A stretch of DNA of 64,000 bases from Roseiarcus sp963816065 (GTDB lineage Bacteria > Pseudomonadota > Alphaproteobacteria > Rhizobiales > Beijerinckiaceae), in NCBI GenBank assembly GCA_963816065.1, contig CAWFJG010000030.1, positions 248,001 to 312,000 on the forward strand, given 5' to 3'. The position numbers and the translations under genes are program-made. How positions within the stretch are numbered: the first letter of the stretch is position 1; each line of letters begins with the position of its first letter. Of the stretch, positions 1-7,706 are shown in pieces. The notes below the pieces were generated by a model. That model saw nothing but the letters and a program-made list of their open reading frames with translations. It was not told where the DNA came from and searched no databases.

Positions 1-768
1 TCGATGGAAGGCCGCATGACGGTCTGCAACATGTCGATCGAGGGCGGCGCGCGCGCCGGAATGGTCGCGCCGGACGCCAAGACCTTCGCCTATCTGAAGG
101 ACCGGCCGAAGTCGCCGAAGGGGCCCCTGTGGGATCAGGCGGTCGCCTACTGGGAGACTCTGCGCACCGACGACGGCGCGCACTTCGACGCCGAAGTGCG
201 GCTGAACGCCTCCGAACTGCCGCCGATCGTCACCTGGGGCACCAGCCCGCAGGACGTGGCGACGATCGCCGGCGCCGTGCCGCGCGTCGAGGACGCCGCG
301 ACCGAGCAGAAGCGCGCCTCGATCCAGCGGGCGCTCGACTACATGGGCCTCAAGGGCGGCGAGAAGATCGCCGAGCTCGCCATCGACCGCGTCTTCATCG
401 GCTCGTGCACCAACGGCCGCATCGAGGACCTGCGCGCGGCGGCGAAGATCGCCGAGGGGCGGAAGGTGAGCGAGCGCGTCAACGCCATGGTCGTGCCGGG
501 CTCGGGCCTGGTCAAGGCGCAGGCCGAGGCCGAGGGGCTCGACAAGATCTTCCTCGCCGCCGGCTTCGAGTGGCGCGAGCCCGGTTGCTCGATGTGCCTC
601 GCCATGAACCCGGACAAGCTCTTGCCCGGCGAGCGCTGCGCCTCGACCTCGAACCGCAATTTCGAGGGCCGCCAGGGCTACAAGGGCCGCACGCATCTCG
701 TCTCGCCGGCGATGGCCGCGGCGGCGGCGATCGCGGGGCGGTTCGTCGACGTGAGGACGTGGCGGTAG
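1..768 (+). CDS. leuC: 3-isopropylmalate dehydratase large subunit, C-terminal part (5' end outside window)
   Basis: LeuC isomerises 2-isopropylmalate to 3-isopropylmalate in leucine synthesis, as a heterodimer with LeuD in the cytoplasm. About 255 codons are present, roughly the second half of the usual 465-470 residues. The frame is open from base 1, so the Met at base 4 is not the start. Cluster ligands are visible: Cys in FIGSCTNGRIEDL (codons about 133-145) and the pair in EPGCSMCLAMN (about 194-204), the three cysteines that hold the aconitase-type 4Fe-4S cluster. The CTNGR and SNRNFEGRQG stretches are family hallmarks. The gene ends with TAG at 766-768. No leuD follows in the window. 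Confidence 0.96.
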   Translation, partial: SMEGRMTVCNMSIEGGARAGMVAPDAKTFAYLKDRPKSPKGPLWDQAVAYWETLRTDDGAHFDAEVRLNASELPPIVTWGTSPQDVATIAGAVPRVEDAATEQKRASIQRALDYMGLKGGEKIAELAIDRVFIGSCTNGRIEDLRAAAKIAEGRKVSERVNAMVVPGSGLVKAQAEAEGLDKIFLAAGFEWREPGCSMCLAMNPDKLLPGERCASTSNRNFEGRQGYKGRTHLVSPAMAAAAAIAGRFVDVRTWR

Positions 769-879
769 GGCGTTCGCGCCGGTCCGCCCTGCAGGTCAGC
801 GATCTGCCAGCGATCGCGGGGCGATTTGGCGCTATGCGGGACTGGCGGCAGGCGTCCTCGCGGGCGCCCGCCTGAGCCT

Positions 880-1092
880 CTACAGCGCCCTGGTCGACAT
901 GACCTCGACGCCGTCGAGGTCGTTCGTGGCCGAAAGAAGCGCGAGCGCCTCGCTGACCACGTTGCGCATTTCGGGGCCGTCCGCTTCGCAACTGGTGTCC
1001 ACGACGAGCCAGGTCTCGGCGTCGCCGGACTTTTTCAGGCGGGTGATCGTGGTCTCGCTGATCACGCTGTCGTGTGTGAGCCGTCGTAGCAT
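880..1092 (-). CDS. Small conserved-looking hypothetical protein (70 aa)
   Basis: The start ATG is preceded by a strong ribosome site (GGGAGGGAA, about 6 bases upstream), the main reason to call it. The product is 70 residues, soluble, of mixed charge, with no signal peptide or membrane segment. No domain was recognised. It runs towards leuC and appears monocistronic. Confidence 0.5.
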   Translation of the reverse strand: MLRRLTHDSVISETTITRLKKSGDAETWLVVDTSCEADGPEMRNVVSEALALLSATNDLDGVEVMSTRAL

Positions 1093-1418
1093 CGGAATTC
1101 CCTCCCGTCCGCCGCGTGAGCATTTGTGCGGCGTTCATTCAAAGCGTACATGAAATTCGGGCTGCGCCTAGTGGCCCGCTTCGCCCAGAAGCCGCTGAAC
1201 CTCGTTGCGCCCGCAAACGCCGGCCGGGGCGCGGGGGCCACTTCAGTTGGCGCCGATCTGCTCGAGCCGCGCCGCGGCTCTCAATCTCCGCGTGCACGAA
1301 AACCAGAGGGAGCCGCGCGTGCGATTTCCAGCGATATATCGCAGCGTTGGTGCGCCGCGACGAGCCTGATCGCGGGCGTCGACGCGTCGCCCGGCGCGCC
1401 AATTTCCGAGTCTAAACC
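1093..1418. other. Intergenic stretch with no supported gene
   Basis: Short open frames occur on both strands, but none has a ribosome site or a recognisable protein. The segment separates the small hypothetical gene from the ArsR-like regulator. No clear repeat or RNA was seen. Confidence 0.4.
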
Positions 1419-1784
1419 CTAAGCCACCTCTGACGGCGAGGTTTCCTGAAGCTGCTTCTTGTAAGCGGTCAGGATCGAGGGGATGAGCCCGGGAAAGCGC
1501 TGCTCGAGCTCGTCGCAACGCGAGATATTGTGCATCTCCACGCCCCGGCGCTCGGACCGAATGAGCCCCGCCTCGCGCAAAGCGTTGAAATGCTGCGACA
1601 AGGTCGATTTCGGGATGGCCCGGCTGCTGATTTGCGCGAACGCCGTGCAGTTTTGCGGACATTGCGAGAACGCAATGTTGGCGAAGATGGCCGCCCGTGT
1701 CGGATCGGACAGGGCGTGGAAAATGCCCTCCAGCGTGATCGCGTGCAGCGGAGGGTGAAAGATCGGCTTCATGACGTCCATCAT
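1419..1784 (-). CDS. ArsR-family winged-helix transcriptional regulator
   Basis: A 121-residue protein with the ArsR/SmtB layout. An N-terminal helix leads into FHALSDPTRAAIFANI (residues about 22-37), followed by the recognition segment KSTLSQHFNALREAGLIRSE (about 59-78) and a beta wing. The family represses nearby genes and releases DNA on binding a ligand or metal. Cysteines occur in CPQNC (about 42-46), outside the usual metal-site helix, so metal sensing is uncertain. It is divergent from an SDR gene and the 76-bp gap holds an inverted repeat, suggesting it controls both. Confidence 0.85.
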   Translation of the reverse strand: MMDVMKPIFHPPLHAITLEGIFHALSDPTRAAIFANIAFSQCPQNCTAFAQISSRAIPKSTLSQHFNALREAGLIRSERRGVEMHNISRCDELEQRFPGLIPSILTAYKKQLQETSPSEVA

Positions 1785-1792
1785 ATACGCCT

Positions 1793-1843
1793 CTTGACAT
1801 AGAGTTCCATAGTCCCAAACTAATGAACTATTGAGTTGTCAAG
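1793..1843. promoter_or_regulatory. Divergent promoter/operator with nested inverted repeats
   Basis: Inner arms 1803-1813 (AGTTCCATAGT) and 1819-1829 (ACTAATGAACT) pair at 9 of 11 positions around a 5-bp spacer. Outer arms CTTGACA (1793-1799) and TGTCAAG (1837-1843) pair perfectly and look like -35 boxes facing each way. The site lies between the ArsR-like gene and the SDR. The likely binder is the ArsR-like protein (inference). Confidence 0.6.
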
Positions 1844-1860
1844 CAGGAGTGCAATCCGCC

Positions 1861-2607
1861 ATGAGCAAACTCTCCGGAAAAGTCGCAATCGTGACCGGCG
1901 CCTCGAAGGGCATCGGCGCCGCCGTCGCGAAGTCGCTGGCCGCCATGGGCGCGAGCGTCGTCGTCAACTACGCCTCAAGCAAGGAAGGGGCCTACAAAGT
2001 CGTCGAGGCCATCACCGCCGCCGGCGGCAAGGCCGTCGCGGTCAAAGGCGATGTATCCAAAGCGGCCGACGCCCACGCCGTCGTCGAAGCCGCGATCAAG
2101 AATTATGGCCGTCTCGATGTGCTGGTCAACAATGCCGGCGTCTACGACATGAAACCGCTCGCAGACATCACTGAGGAGCATTTTCACGCAATATTCGACA
2201 TCGACGTGTTGGGCCTGCTGCTGATCAGCAAGGAAGCCGCCAAGCATCTCGGTCAGGGCGGCAGTATCGTCAATATCGGGTCGGCTGTCTCGCGCATCAC
2301 GCCGCCCAGCTCGGCGGTCTACACCGCCGCGAAGGGCGCGGTCGACGCCATCACCGGCGTGCTGTCGCGCGAACTCGGGCCCAAGGGCGTCCGCGTGAAT
2401 TCCGTCAATCCCGGCATGGTCGAGACCGAGGGTTCGCGCAGCGCGGGCTTCATCGGCTCGAGCTTCCAGGATTGGGCCGTCGCCCAGACGCCGCTCGGAC
2501 GTATCGGCCAGCCTCAGGACATCGCCTCGGTGGCCGCGTTCCTGGCGACAGAAGACGCTGGGTGGCTCACTGGCCAGCAGTTGATCGCCAGCGGCGGCAT
2601 GCAGTAA
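1861..2607 (+). CDS. SDR-family NAD(P)-dependent oxidoreductase
   Basis: Classical short-chain dehydrogenase of 248 residues. It has the Rossmann motif TGASKGIG (residues about 13-20), NNAG (about 90-93), a catalytic Ser in the IVNIGSAVSR strand and YTAAK (about 156-160). The sequence ends LTGQQLIASGGMQ, as in 3-ketoacyl-ACP reductase-like SDRs. The start at 1861 is preferred over an in-frame TTG at 1831 because AGGAG lies about 11 bases upstream and the longer form would run through the operator. The substrate cannot be read from sequence. It is divergent from an ArsR-like gene and probably repressed by it. Confidence 0.9.
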   Translation: MSKLSGKVAIVTGASKGIGAAVAKSLAAMGASVVVNYASSKEGAYKVVEAITAAGGKAVAVKGDVSKAADAHAVVEAAIKNYGRLDVLVNNAGVYDMKPLADITEEHFHAIFDIDVLGLLLISKEAAKHLGQGGSIVNIGSAVSRITPPSSAVYTAAKGAVDAITGVLSRELGPKGVRVNSVNPGMVETEGSRSAGFIGSSFQDWAVAQTPLGRIGQPQDIASVAAFLATEDAGWLTGQQLIASGGMQ

Positions 2608-2651
2608 AGCAGTCGCCGCAGCGCGAGGGAGCGGCGAGAAACGCCAGACCA

Positions 2652-2927
2652 TCATTGAGAACCAGGCGGCGTGAGGGGCGGACGTAAGCCAGTCAGCGCT
2701 TTGGCGTCCTGGACTCTGCGCCGCCAGAGGCGAAGCGCCTGCTCGAACAGAACCGCCGTCGTCTCGACCACGAGCACGGCTACGAATATGCCGAGCCCAT
2801 CACAGACCCAATGGGGCGCATGTGCGAAGCGGTCGGACGCCGCCGCCTCCAGCGGCAGGCTGAGTGCGTGGGCGATGCACGCGCGGAAGTAAGCCGCGAG
2901 CAGGAGGGTGAGAAAGCGTGCGACCAT
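2652..2927 (-). CDS. Hypothetical small membrane protein
   Basis: A 91-residue product if started at the ATG at 2927, which has CCGAGG about 6 bases upstream. Two hydrophobic stretches are visible: FLTLLLAAYFRACIAHALSL near the N terminus and GLGIFVAVLVVETTAVLF in the middle. They are followed by a basic segment (LRLWRRR). The frame extends upstream to an ATG at 2990. No family was recognised. Confidence 0.4.
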   Translation of the reverse strand: MVARFLTLLLAAYFRACIAHALSLPLEAAASDRFAHAPHWVCDGLGIFVAVLVVETTAVLFEQALRLWRRRVQDAKALTGLRPPLTPPGSQ

Positions 2928-3166
2928 CGAAACCTCGGGAGTTAGTTTGATGGTCGAGTCCATTAGCGCCGAACCCGCGGACCTCGGCAACCGCTGAGTT
3001 CGCTAACGGAAGCTGGCCAGTCGCCTGCGGGGCGCCGAACCGGCGTCTCCCGAGTCGCACAGTGGTCGCGACAGGTCGCCGAGCGGTTGCCGATGGGTCG
3101 CTGGCGCAAAACGGACGGCGCGCTAAAGTGCCTTCTTTTCTTCGTTGCTTTGTTGGGATCAATGCT

Positions 3167-5752
3167 ATGCCCGCCAAGCCGGCCAACAGGACAACCCGCG
3201 AGAAAGCGGAGGAAATTCACTGTCTTAAGGAAAAGCTGGCGGAACTCGACAGGACGCTGGCCCTGATCGAGAAAAAGGCCAGCCTGACAAAGCAAGCATT
3301 GAAGTCGCCGGCTAATCGGGGCGCGATGACGCCCGGGTTGCAGACAAAAATTGCGGACGCCTATGGCTTCTCGATTTCGAGCCCTGCCTGGCGCGACCGT
3401 TTCGCGACGGCGAACACGCAGCTAAGAGACCGTAAGGACACGATCGAGCGTTTTCAGGCCTATCTGCGAGTGCTGCGCGGCGGGCGGATGAAGATGGTCG
3501 CCGCACAGCCGAAGCCCACCGTCAGCCCCAGGTTTGCAAAGGTGCACGTCGACAGTCTGGAGGGCAGCCAGTTTCCGCGAAAGCCCGAGGATCCGATCAA
3601 GCTCACCGACGAGGGGGAATTCGAGCCGCGCGACATCGGGGCAGGCATCCTCGTCGGCGTCTCCTACTTTGAATTGGAGATGTCCTTGCCGAAGCGCGAA
3701 GGCGTCGTGATGAGGCGGCGGGAGACGCAGCGGCGGGGAAATAGCATCTCGGTGGCAACGCGCGGTACGCCGGATGCGCCGTGGTTCGAGTTCAGGACCG
3801 AAGCGCAGTGGTTTCGCGGCCATTGGGCCGGGGGTGAAGAGTTGGGCGAGTGTCACGGCCTCATGCTTGGCGACAGGATCGAGGTCGTGACGAAAGCGCC
3901 GATGAGCGACATCGGCCTTGCAGACGACGTCGAGCCTTTGGATCACCCCTGGAAAGACCGCTTGCGCGAAATCCTGGCGAAGCGCGAAGCGCTGGGCGAA
4001 GGCGACGACGAGGGCTGGGTTATCCTCTGCCGGCAGACTCTTCGAACTCAAGGAGGACTCGTGATCGACGGGCCAACGACCCACGAAGAGACCCTTTCGG
4101 CGCGGCTCCAACGGCTCGCCGCCATGCCGGTTGAGACTTTTCGCGCCATGGTCGAGGCCGTCGGGCTCACGCCGGAGCGAGACCTGCGGTTTCAGAATCT
4201 CTCCGGCTGTCCGCTCGATGGACAGGACCTTTCGGGATTTGATTTCACCGGAGCCGACCTCAGCGGTTCTACGTTCGCCCGTGCGACCCTAGCCGGCAAA
4301 ATCGTGAAGAACCGGGAAATCGCCGGCGCCGTGTTCGACCTCGCCGACGTCAGCCTCGCCGCCCTCAGCGAGGCGGCCGATTTCGACGCTTGGCTGAAGG
4401 GCGATCTGAAGCGGCCCGCCAACGCCCGGCGCAAGGTCAACCCCGCGCGCCTGCCCGACCTCGCGCGGTTCCGCGAGGCGCCGTTCGCGCCCGAAATGGT
4501 CGTTATTCCCGCGGGCGAGTATTGGATGGGGTCGGACGAATTGGACGACGAGGCCTACGAGGACGAAAAGGGCCCGGACGGGAAAAAGCGGAGGATGGTT
4601 ATCCCCGAGCGGTTCGCGCTCGGCAAATATCCGGTCACGTTCGAGGAGTATCTGCTGTTCTGCGAGTTGGCGAACCGCAAGCCGCCGCCGGACGAGGGCT
4701 GGGCCGGCAAGCGGCGGCCGGTCATCAACGTGAGCTGGAACGACGCCAACGCCTACGCCGCGTGGCTTAACGAGCGGCTGGGCGCCGAGTTTTATTCGCT
4801 TCCAGGCGAAGTACAATGGGAACGCGCCTGCCGCGCCGGGACCCCCACGCGGCGCTGGTGGGGCGACGCCTGGGATCCGTCGCGCGCCAATGGCGCTCGG
4901 TCGTTCGAAGGCGGCCGCACGTCGCCGGTCGGTCATTATGGCGAAAAAGGCGAAAACAACTTCAAGCTCAGCGATATGATCGGAAACGTCTGGGAATGGT
5001 GCGCTGACGTTTGGACAAAGAATCTGTCCGACCTGCCCGCGGACGGCCGCCCCTACCAGCCCGCGCTGAAGCGTAGCCGCAGTTATAAAAAACAGAATAA
5101 CGATGTTAATTCGCCCGACCGGGCGCTGCGCGGCGGTGCGTGGAACAGCGTCCCCAGGAACCTCCGCTCCGCGATCCGCAGCAGGAACCACCCCGGCAAT
5201 CGCAACAACGACGTCGGCTTCCGCCTCTCCAGGACGCTTTTAAATCCTGATTCCTTACGTCTTTACTTCCTTGGGGTCCGGGGCGAAGCCCCGGCAGATT
5301 TCTTTTTGACTTTTGCACAGGCGCCGAGGACCAAACGGATTGCCCGACGGGCTCGCCGAGCCCGAGCAGGCGTCATGTCTATATGGGACGGGAATCAGAG
5401 TTGTGGCGCATGTCGGACCGGCGGACCGAACGACAAGTCCGTCGCTCGAAGCTATGAATGGTTTCATACGGTGGCTGATCCCCACGATCGAGAAATTCCC
5501 GAAAAGCCAGAAATTCCTGCTCGGCGACCGCATCCAATCGACGGCGCTCGGCGTGCTGGAGCGGCTGATCGAGGCGACCTACAGCAAGCCGAGACAGGCA
5601 CATCTGCAAGGCGCAAATCTCGGCGTCGAGAAGCTCCGGCACCTCATCCGCATCGCGGTGGACTTGCACTATCTCGACCTGAACCGTTACGAGCACGCGG
5701 CGCGCTCGCTCGACGAAGTGGGGCGGCTGATTGGCGGCTGGGCGAAGCATGA
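3167..5752 (+). CDS. DGR target protein: pentapeptide plus FGE-sulfatase (C-type-lectin-like) domain with variable C terminus
   Basis: The diversified product of the DGR. The first 330 residues have a charged helical segment and no recognised domain. A short pentapeptide-like run follows (LSGFDFTGADLSGSTF, about residues 355-370). The formylglycine-generating-enzyme/sulfatase-modifying fold spans about 440-690: EMVVIPAGEYWMGSDE, YPVTFEEYLLFC, LPGEVQWERACRAGTP and MIGNVWEWCADVW are typical. The last 40 residues, beginning RALRGGAW and ending GFRLSRTL, are encoded by the VR. DGR targets usually stop just after the VR. Here the frame stays open to 5752 and overlaps avd in another frame. Removing one T from the TTTT at 5238-5241 would place TAA right after the VR, so the intended end is probably near 5243 (about 692 aa). 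The start at 3167 is the first good ATG; GTG at 3062 is an alternative. Confidence 0.85.
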   Translation: MPAKPANRTTREKAEEIHCLKEKLAELDRTLALIEKKASLTKQALKSPANRGAMTPGLQTKIADAYGFSISSPAWRDRFATANTQLRDRKDTIERFQAYLRVLRGGRMKMVAAQPKPTVSPRFAKVHVDSLEGSQFPRKPEDPIKLTDEGEFEPRDIGAGILVGVSYFELEMSLPKREGVVMRRRETQRRGNSISVATRGTPDAPWFEFRTEAQWFRGHWAGGEELGECHGLMLGDRIEVVTKAPMSDIGLADDVEPLDHPWKDRLREILAKREALGEGDDEGWVILCRQTLRTQGGLVIDGPTTHEETLSARLQRLAAMPVETFRAMVEAVGLTPERDLRFQNLSGCPLDGQDLSGFDFTGADLSGSTFARATLAGKIVKNREIAGAVFDLADVSLAALSEAADFDAWLKGDLKRPANARRKVNPARLPDLARFREAPFAPEMVVIPAGEYWMGSDELDDEAYEDEKGPDGKKRRMVIPERFALGKYPVTFEEYLLFCELANRKPPPDEGWAGKRRPVINVSWNDANAYAAWLNERLGAEFYSLPGEVQWERACRAGTPTRRWWGDAWDPSRANGARSFEGGRTSPVGHYGEKGENNFKLSDMIGNVWEWCADVWTKNLSDLPADGRPYQPALKRSRSYKKQNNDVNSPDRALRGGAWNSVPRNLRSAIRSRNHPGNRNNDVGFRLSRTLLNPDSLRLYFLGVRGEAPADFFLTFAQAPRTKRIARRARRARAGVMSIWDGNQSCGACRTGGPNDKSVARSYEWFHTVADPHDREIPEKPEIPARRPHPIDGARRAGAADRGDLQQAETGTSARRKSRRREAPAPHPHRGGLALSRPEPLRARGALARRSGAADWRLGEA
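5112..5238 (+). repeat. DGR variable repeat (VR) in the target gene
   Basis: A 127-bp segment aligned without gaps to 6847-6973. Differences, template base to VR base: T to G at 5140, A to G at 5148 and 5150, A to T at 5151, A to G at 5181, 5196 and 5210, T to G at 5233. In the core 5141-5230, six of the 25 template adenines are changed and none of the 65 other bases. Protein effects are Asn to Ser, Asn to Val, Asn to Ser, Asp to Gly and Asn to Asp. The invariant GC-rich 3' part (about 5211-5232) would serve as the initiation-of-mutagenic-homing site. Confidence 0.95.
5278..5294 (+). other. Hairpin downstream of the VR
   Basis: A perfect 7-bp stem (CCGGGGC / GCCCCGG) with a GAA loop, about 40 bp after the VR. 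DGRs often carry a short GC stem with a purine-rich loop downstream of the VR that helps retrohoming (known from the Bordetella phage system, where it lies closer). A T-rich stretch (5297-5307) follows, so a terminator for the target gene is an alternative reading. Confidence 0.6.
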
Positions 5753-5774
5753 CCGCGCGCAAGCCCCTGCTTGA
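5403..5774 (+). CDS. avd: DGR accessory variability determinant (Avd-like four-helix protein)
   Basis: A small basic helical protein of about 123 residues if started at GTG 5403. The core begins MNGFIRWLIPTIEKFPKSQK and continues FLLGDRIQSTALGVLERLIE, the Avd/23S-rRNA-IVP-like four-helix-bundle signature (EKFP..QKFLLGDRI). It ends in helices with LRHLIRIAVDLHYLD. Avd proteins form a pentameric barrel that binds the reverse transcriptase and template RNA during mutagenic cDNA synthesis. The first helix starts before Met 5454, so an upstream start (GTG 5403 or ATG 5313) is likelier. It overlaps the RT start by 26 bases, which indicates coupled translation. Confidence 0.82.
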   Translation: MAHVGPADRTTSPSLEAMNGFIRWLIPTIEKFPKSQKFLLGDRIQSTALGVLERLIEATYSKPRQAHLQGANLGVEKLRHLIRIAVDLHYLDLNRYEHAARSLDEVGRLIGGWAKHDRAQAPA

Positions 5775-6846
5775 AGCGGACGCCTTCGAGCGAATGACGA
5801 GCTTTCGGTCGCTGAGGGCGGCGGCGCTGCGGGCAGCGCGGGGCAAGCGCAAGGGCCTCTCCGCCGCGACGTTCCTCGCCGATCTCGAAACCGAATGCCT
5901 CCGGCTGGAGCGCGAATTGCGCAACGGTTCATGGCGCCCCGGTCCCTATGTCGCGTTCGAAATCCAGGAGCCGAAACGGCGCATGCGTTTCCGCCGCGGC
6001 CTTTCGCGACCGCGTGGTGCATCACGCGCTCTGCGAAACGATCGCGCCGACTTTCGAACGTGGCTTCATTTTCGAATTCCTATGCGAACCGTGAGGGCAA
6101 GGGGACCCACGCGGCGATCGACCGCTACGAGCGTTTTTCGCGCGCCTCGGCGCACGTTCTGCGCTGCGACATCTTCCGCTATTTTCCCGCCATCGATCAC
6201 CAGATCCTCGAACGCGACCTGCGAAGGCGAGTATCGGAACCGCGTTTGCTCGCGGTCGCCGATGCGATCGTCGACGGCTCCAACGCGCAAGAGCAGGTCG
6301 AAGTCTTCTTCCCCGGCGACGATCTGCTTGCGCCGATCGAGAGGCGTCGGGGACTGCCGATCGGGAATTTGACGAGCCAATGGTTCGCCAATGTCTATCT
6401 CGACCCGCTCGACCATTTCATCAAGGAAAGGCTGCTCGCGAAGCGCTATCTGCGATACGTCGACGACTTCGCGCTGTTCCACGACGATGTCGCTGTCCTG
6501 GAGGACTGGCGCGACCGTATCGCCACATTTCTGATTGGCAGGCGGCTCCTCCTGCACCCGCGCAAGACGTCGATCGTGTCCCACCGCCGAGCCTGCCCTA
6601 TTCCTCGGCATCGTCCTGTGCGGCGATGGCGGCCGGCGGTTGCCCGACGAGAACGTCGCGCGGTTTCGCGGACGGTTTCGCGCCATGCGCGACCGCGTCT
6701 CCACCGGCGCGGCGCGGGCCAGCGACTATCAGCCAAATCTCGCAGCGTGGAGCGCGCATGCCGCGCAGGCGCATGCCGGTCGCCTGCGCGAAACCCTCTT
6801 CCGCGGTTGGCCGCCCAGCGAGCCGCCGAAGCCTGAAGGCCCCAAA
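5749..6846 (+). pseudogene. DGR reverse transcriptase, frameshifted as sequenced
   Basis: The reverse transcriptase that would copy the TR RNA with adenine infidelity. The N terminus (MTARKPLLEADAFERMTS) and fingers segments are followed by palm motifs: FPAIDHQIL, GLPIGNLTSQWFANVYLDPL with the Ser-Gln pair typical of DGR RTs, and RYVDDFALF with the catalytic YVDD. Coding continues in four pieces. The frame changes near 5990, near 6077 (after FERGFIFE, resuming YANREGKGTH) and near 6570-6580 (resuming PTAEPALFLGIV). Sequence on both sides of each break matches the family, so either these are base-call errors or the RT was inactivated very recently. The last frame stays open through the TR to 7074, so the true C terminus is unclear. 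Confidence 0.88.
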
Positions 6847-6973
6847 CGCCCGACCGGGCGCTGCGCGGCGGTGCTTGGAACAACAACCCCAGGAACCTCC
6901 GCTCCGCGATCCGCAACAGGAACCACCCCGACAATCGCAACAACAACGTCGGCTTCCGCCTCTCCAGTACGCT
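6847..6973 (+). repeat. DGR template repeat (TR)
   Basis: The unaltered partner of the VR at 5112-5238, just after the RT, in the order target-avd-RT-TR. It is rich in AAC codons in the target frame (AWNNNP, RNRNHPDNRNNN), the usual DGR design that gives maximal residue variety after adenine substitution. In that frame a TAA follows at 6978-6980 (CTC CCA TAA), where the VR copy lacks a stop. Its RNA is the presumed template. Confidence 0.95.
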
Positions 6974-7111
6974 CCCATAAGGCCCGAGCCGCGGCGTTCA
7001 AGGACGCCGCGGGCGCGCCGGGAAGCGTCCAGGGCCTTCATGAGAGAGTAGCCTCCGCCCGGCGTTGGCCTTAAAAGGCCGTCGGCGCGGGGGCGGTTCA
7101 GGGGCAGTCCC

Positions 7112-7524
7112 ATGAAATCGGCGCGGTCCTCATCGACGAAAGCGAGATCGTCAAGTCGTTCGTCCGCGCCTCGGGGCCCGGCGGGCAGAATGTCAACAAG
7201 GTGGCGAGCGCGGTCGAACTGCGCTTCGACGCGCGGCGCAGCCCGAGCCTGCCCGACGACGTGGCGACGAGGCTGATCCGGCTTGCCGGGCAGCGGGCGA
7301 CGCAGGACGGGGTGATCGTCATCTTCGCGCAGCGCTTTTCCAGCCAGCCGCGCAACCGCGAGGACGCGCGCGCCCGGCTTCAGGCGCTGGTGATGCAGGC
7401 GCAGGAGCGCGAGAAGCCGCGCCGCCCGACCCGTCCGACCCGGGCCTCGCAGGTGCGCCGCCTCGACGAAAAGAGCCGCCGGGGTTCGATCAAGGCCATG
7501 CGGGGCAGGACGGAGACGGATTAG
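7112..7524 (+). CDS. arfB: Alternative ribosome-rescue factor ArfB (YaeJ), N terminus disturbed
   Basis: A peptidyl-tRNA hydrolase that frees stalled ribosomes and resembles the GGQ domain of release factors. The frame contains SFVRASGPGGQNVNKV with the catalytic GGQ, followed by ELRFDARRSPSLP. It ends in the basic tail family members insert in the mRNA channel (PTRPTRASQVRRLDEKSRRG). The conserved sequence begins near 7117 (IGAVLIDESEIVKSF), but that frame has no start codon back to the TAA at 7072. The only near ATG (7112) is out of frame and would fit if one base were missing in the AAA run. GTG 7201 would cut off the GGQ motif. Confidence 0.82.
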
Positions 7525-7595
7525 ACACGGGGAATGCGGGGTCCCGGCCACGCCTTGCAACCTGGCCGGACCGGACTCGCGCTCCGTCTTCATCC

Positions 7596-7680
7596 GCCTG
7601 ATCTTGACCTGATCCGAGCCTGTTAACTGCCTGTTCCGTGCCTGTTCCGTGCCTGTTAAGGCGCCTGTTCCGCACCTGCA
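7596..7680. repeat. 11-bp-phased direct repeat array, copy 1
   Basis: Eight units of GCCTGTT or close variants start at 7596, 7607, 7618, 7629, 7640, 7651, 7663 and 7674. Spacings are 11,11,11,11,11,12,11. The best units read GCCTGTTCCGT. It lies between arfB and thiM. A related array with the same 11,11,12 rhythm occurs at 52739-52800. Confidence 0.75.
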
Positions 7681-7706
7681 ACCGGCGGATTGTAACCTGG
7701 CAACGA

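Noticed and set aside
5749..7074. Programmed frameshifting to make the RT
   Set aside because: Three or more shifts of differing direction would be required and no slippery heptamer with downstream structure is evident. Sequence error or inactivation is simpler.
7596..7680. CRISPR-like array
   Set aside because: Units are 7 bp with 4-5 bp between them, far too short for repeats and spacers, and there are no cas genes.
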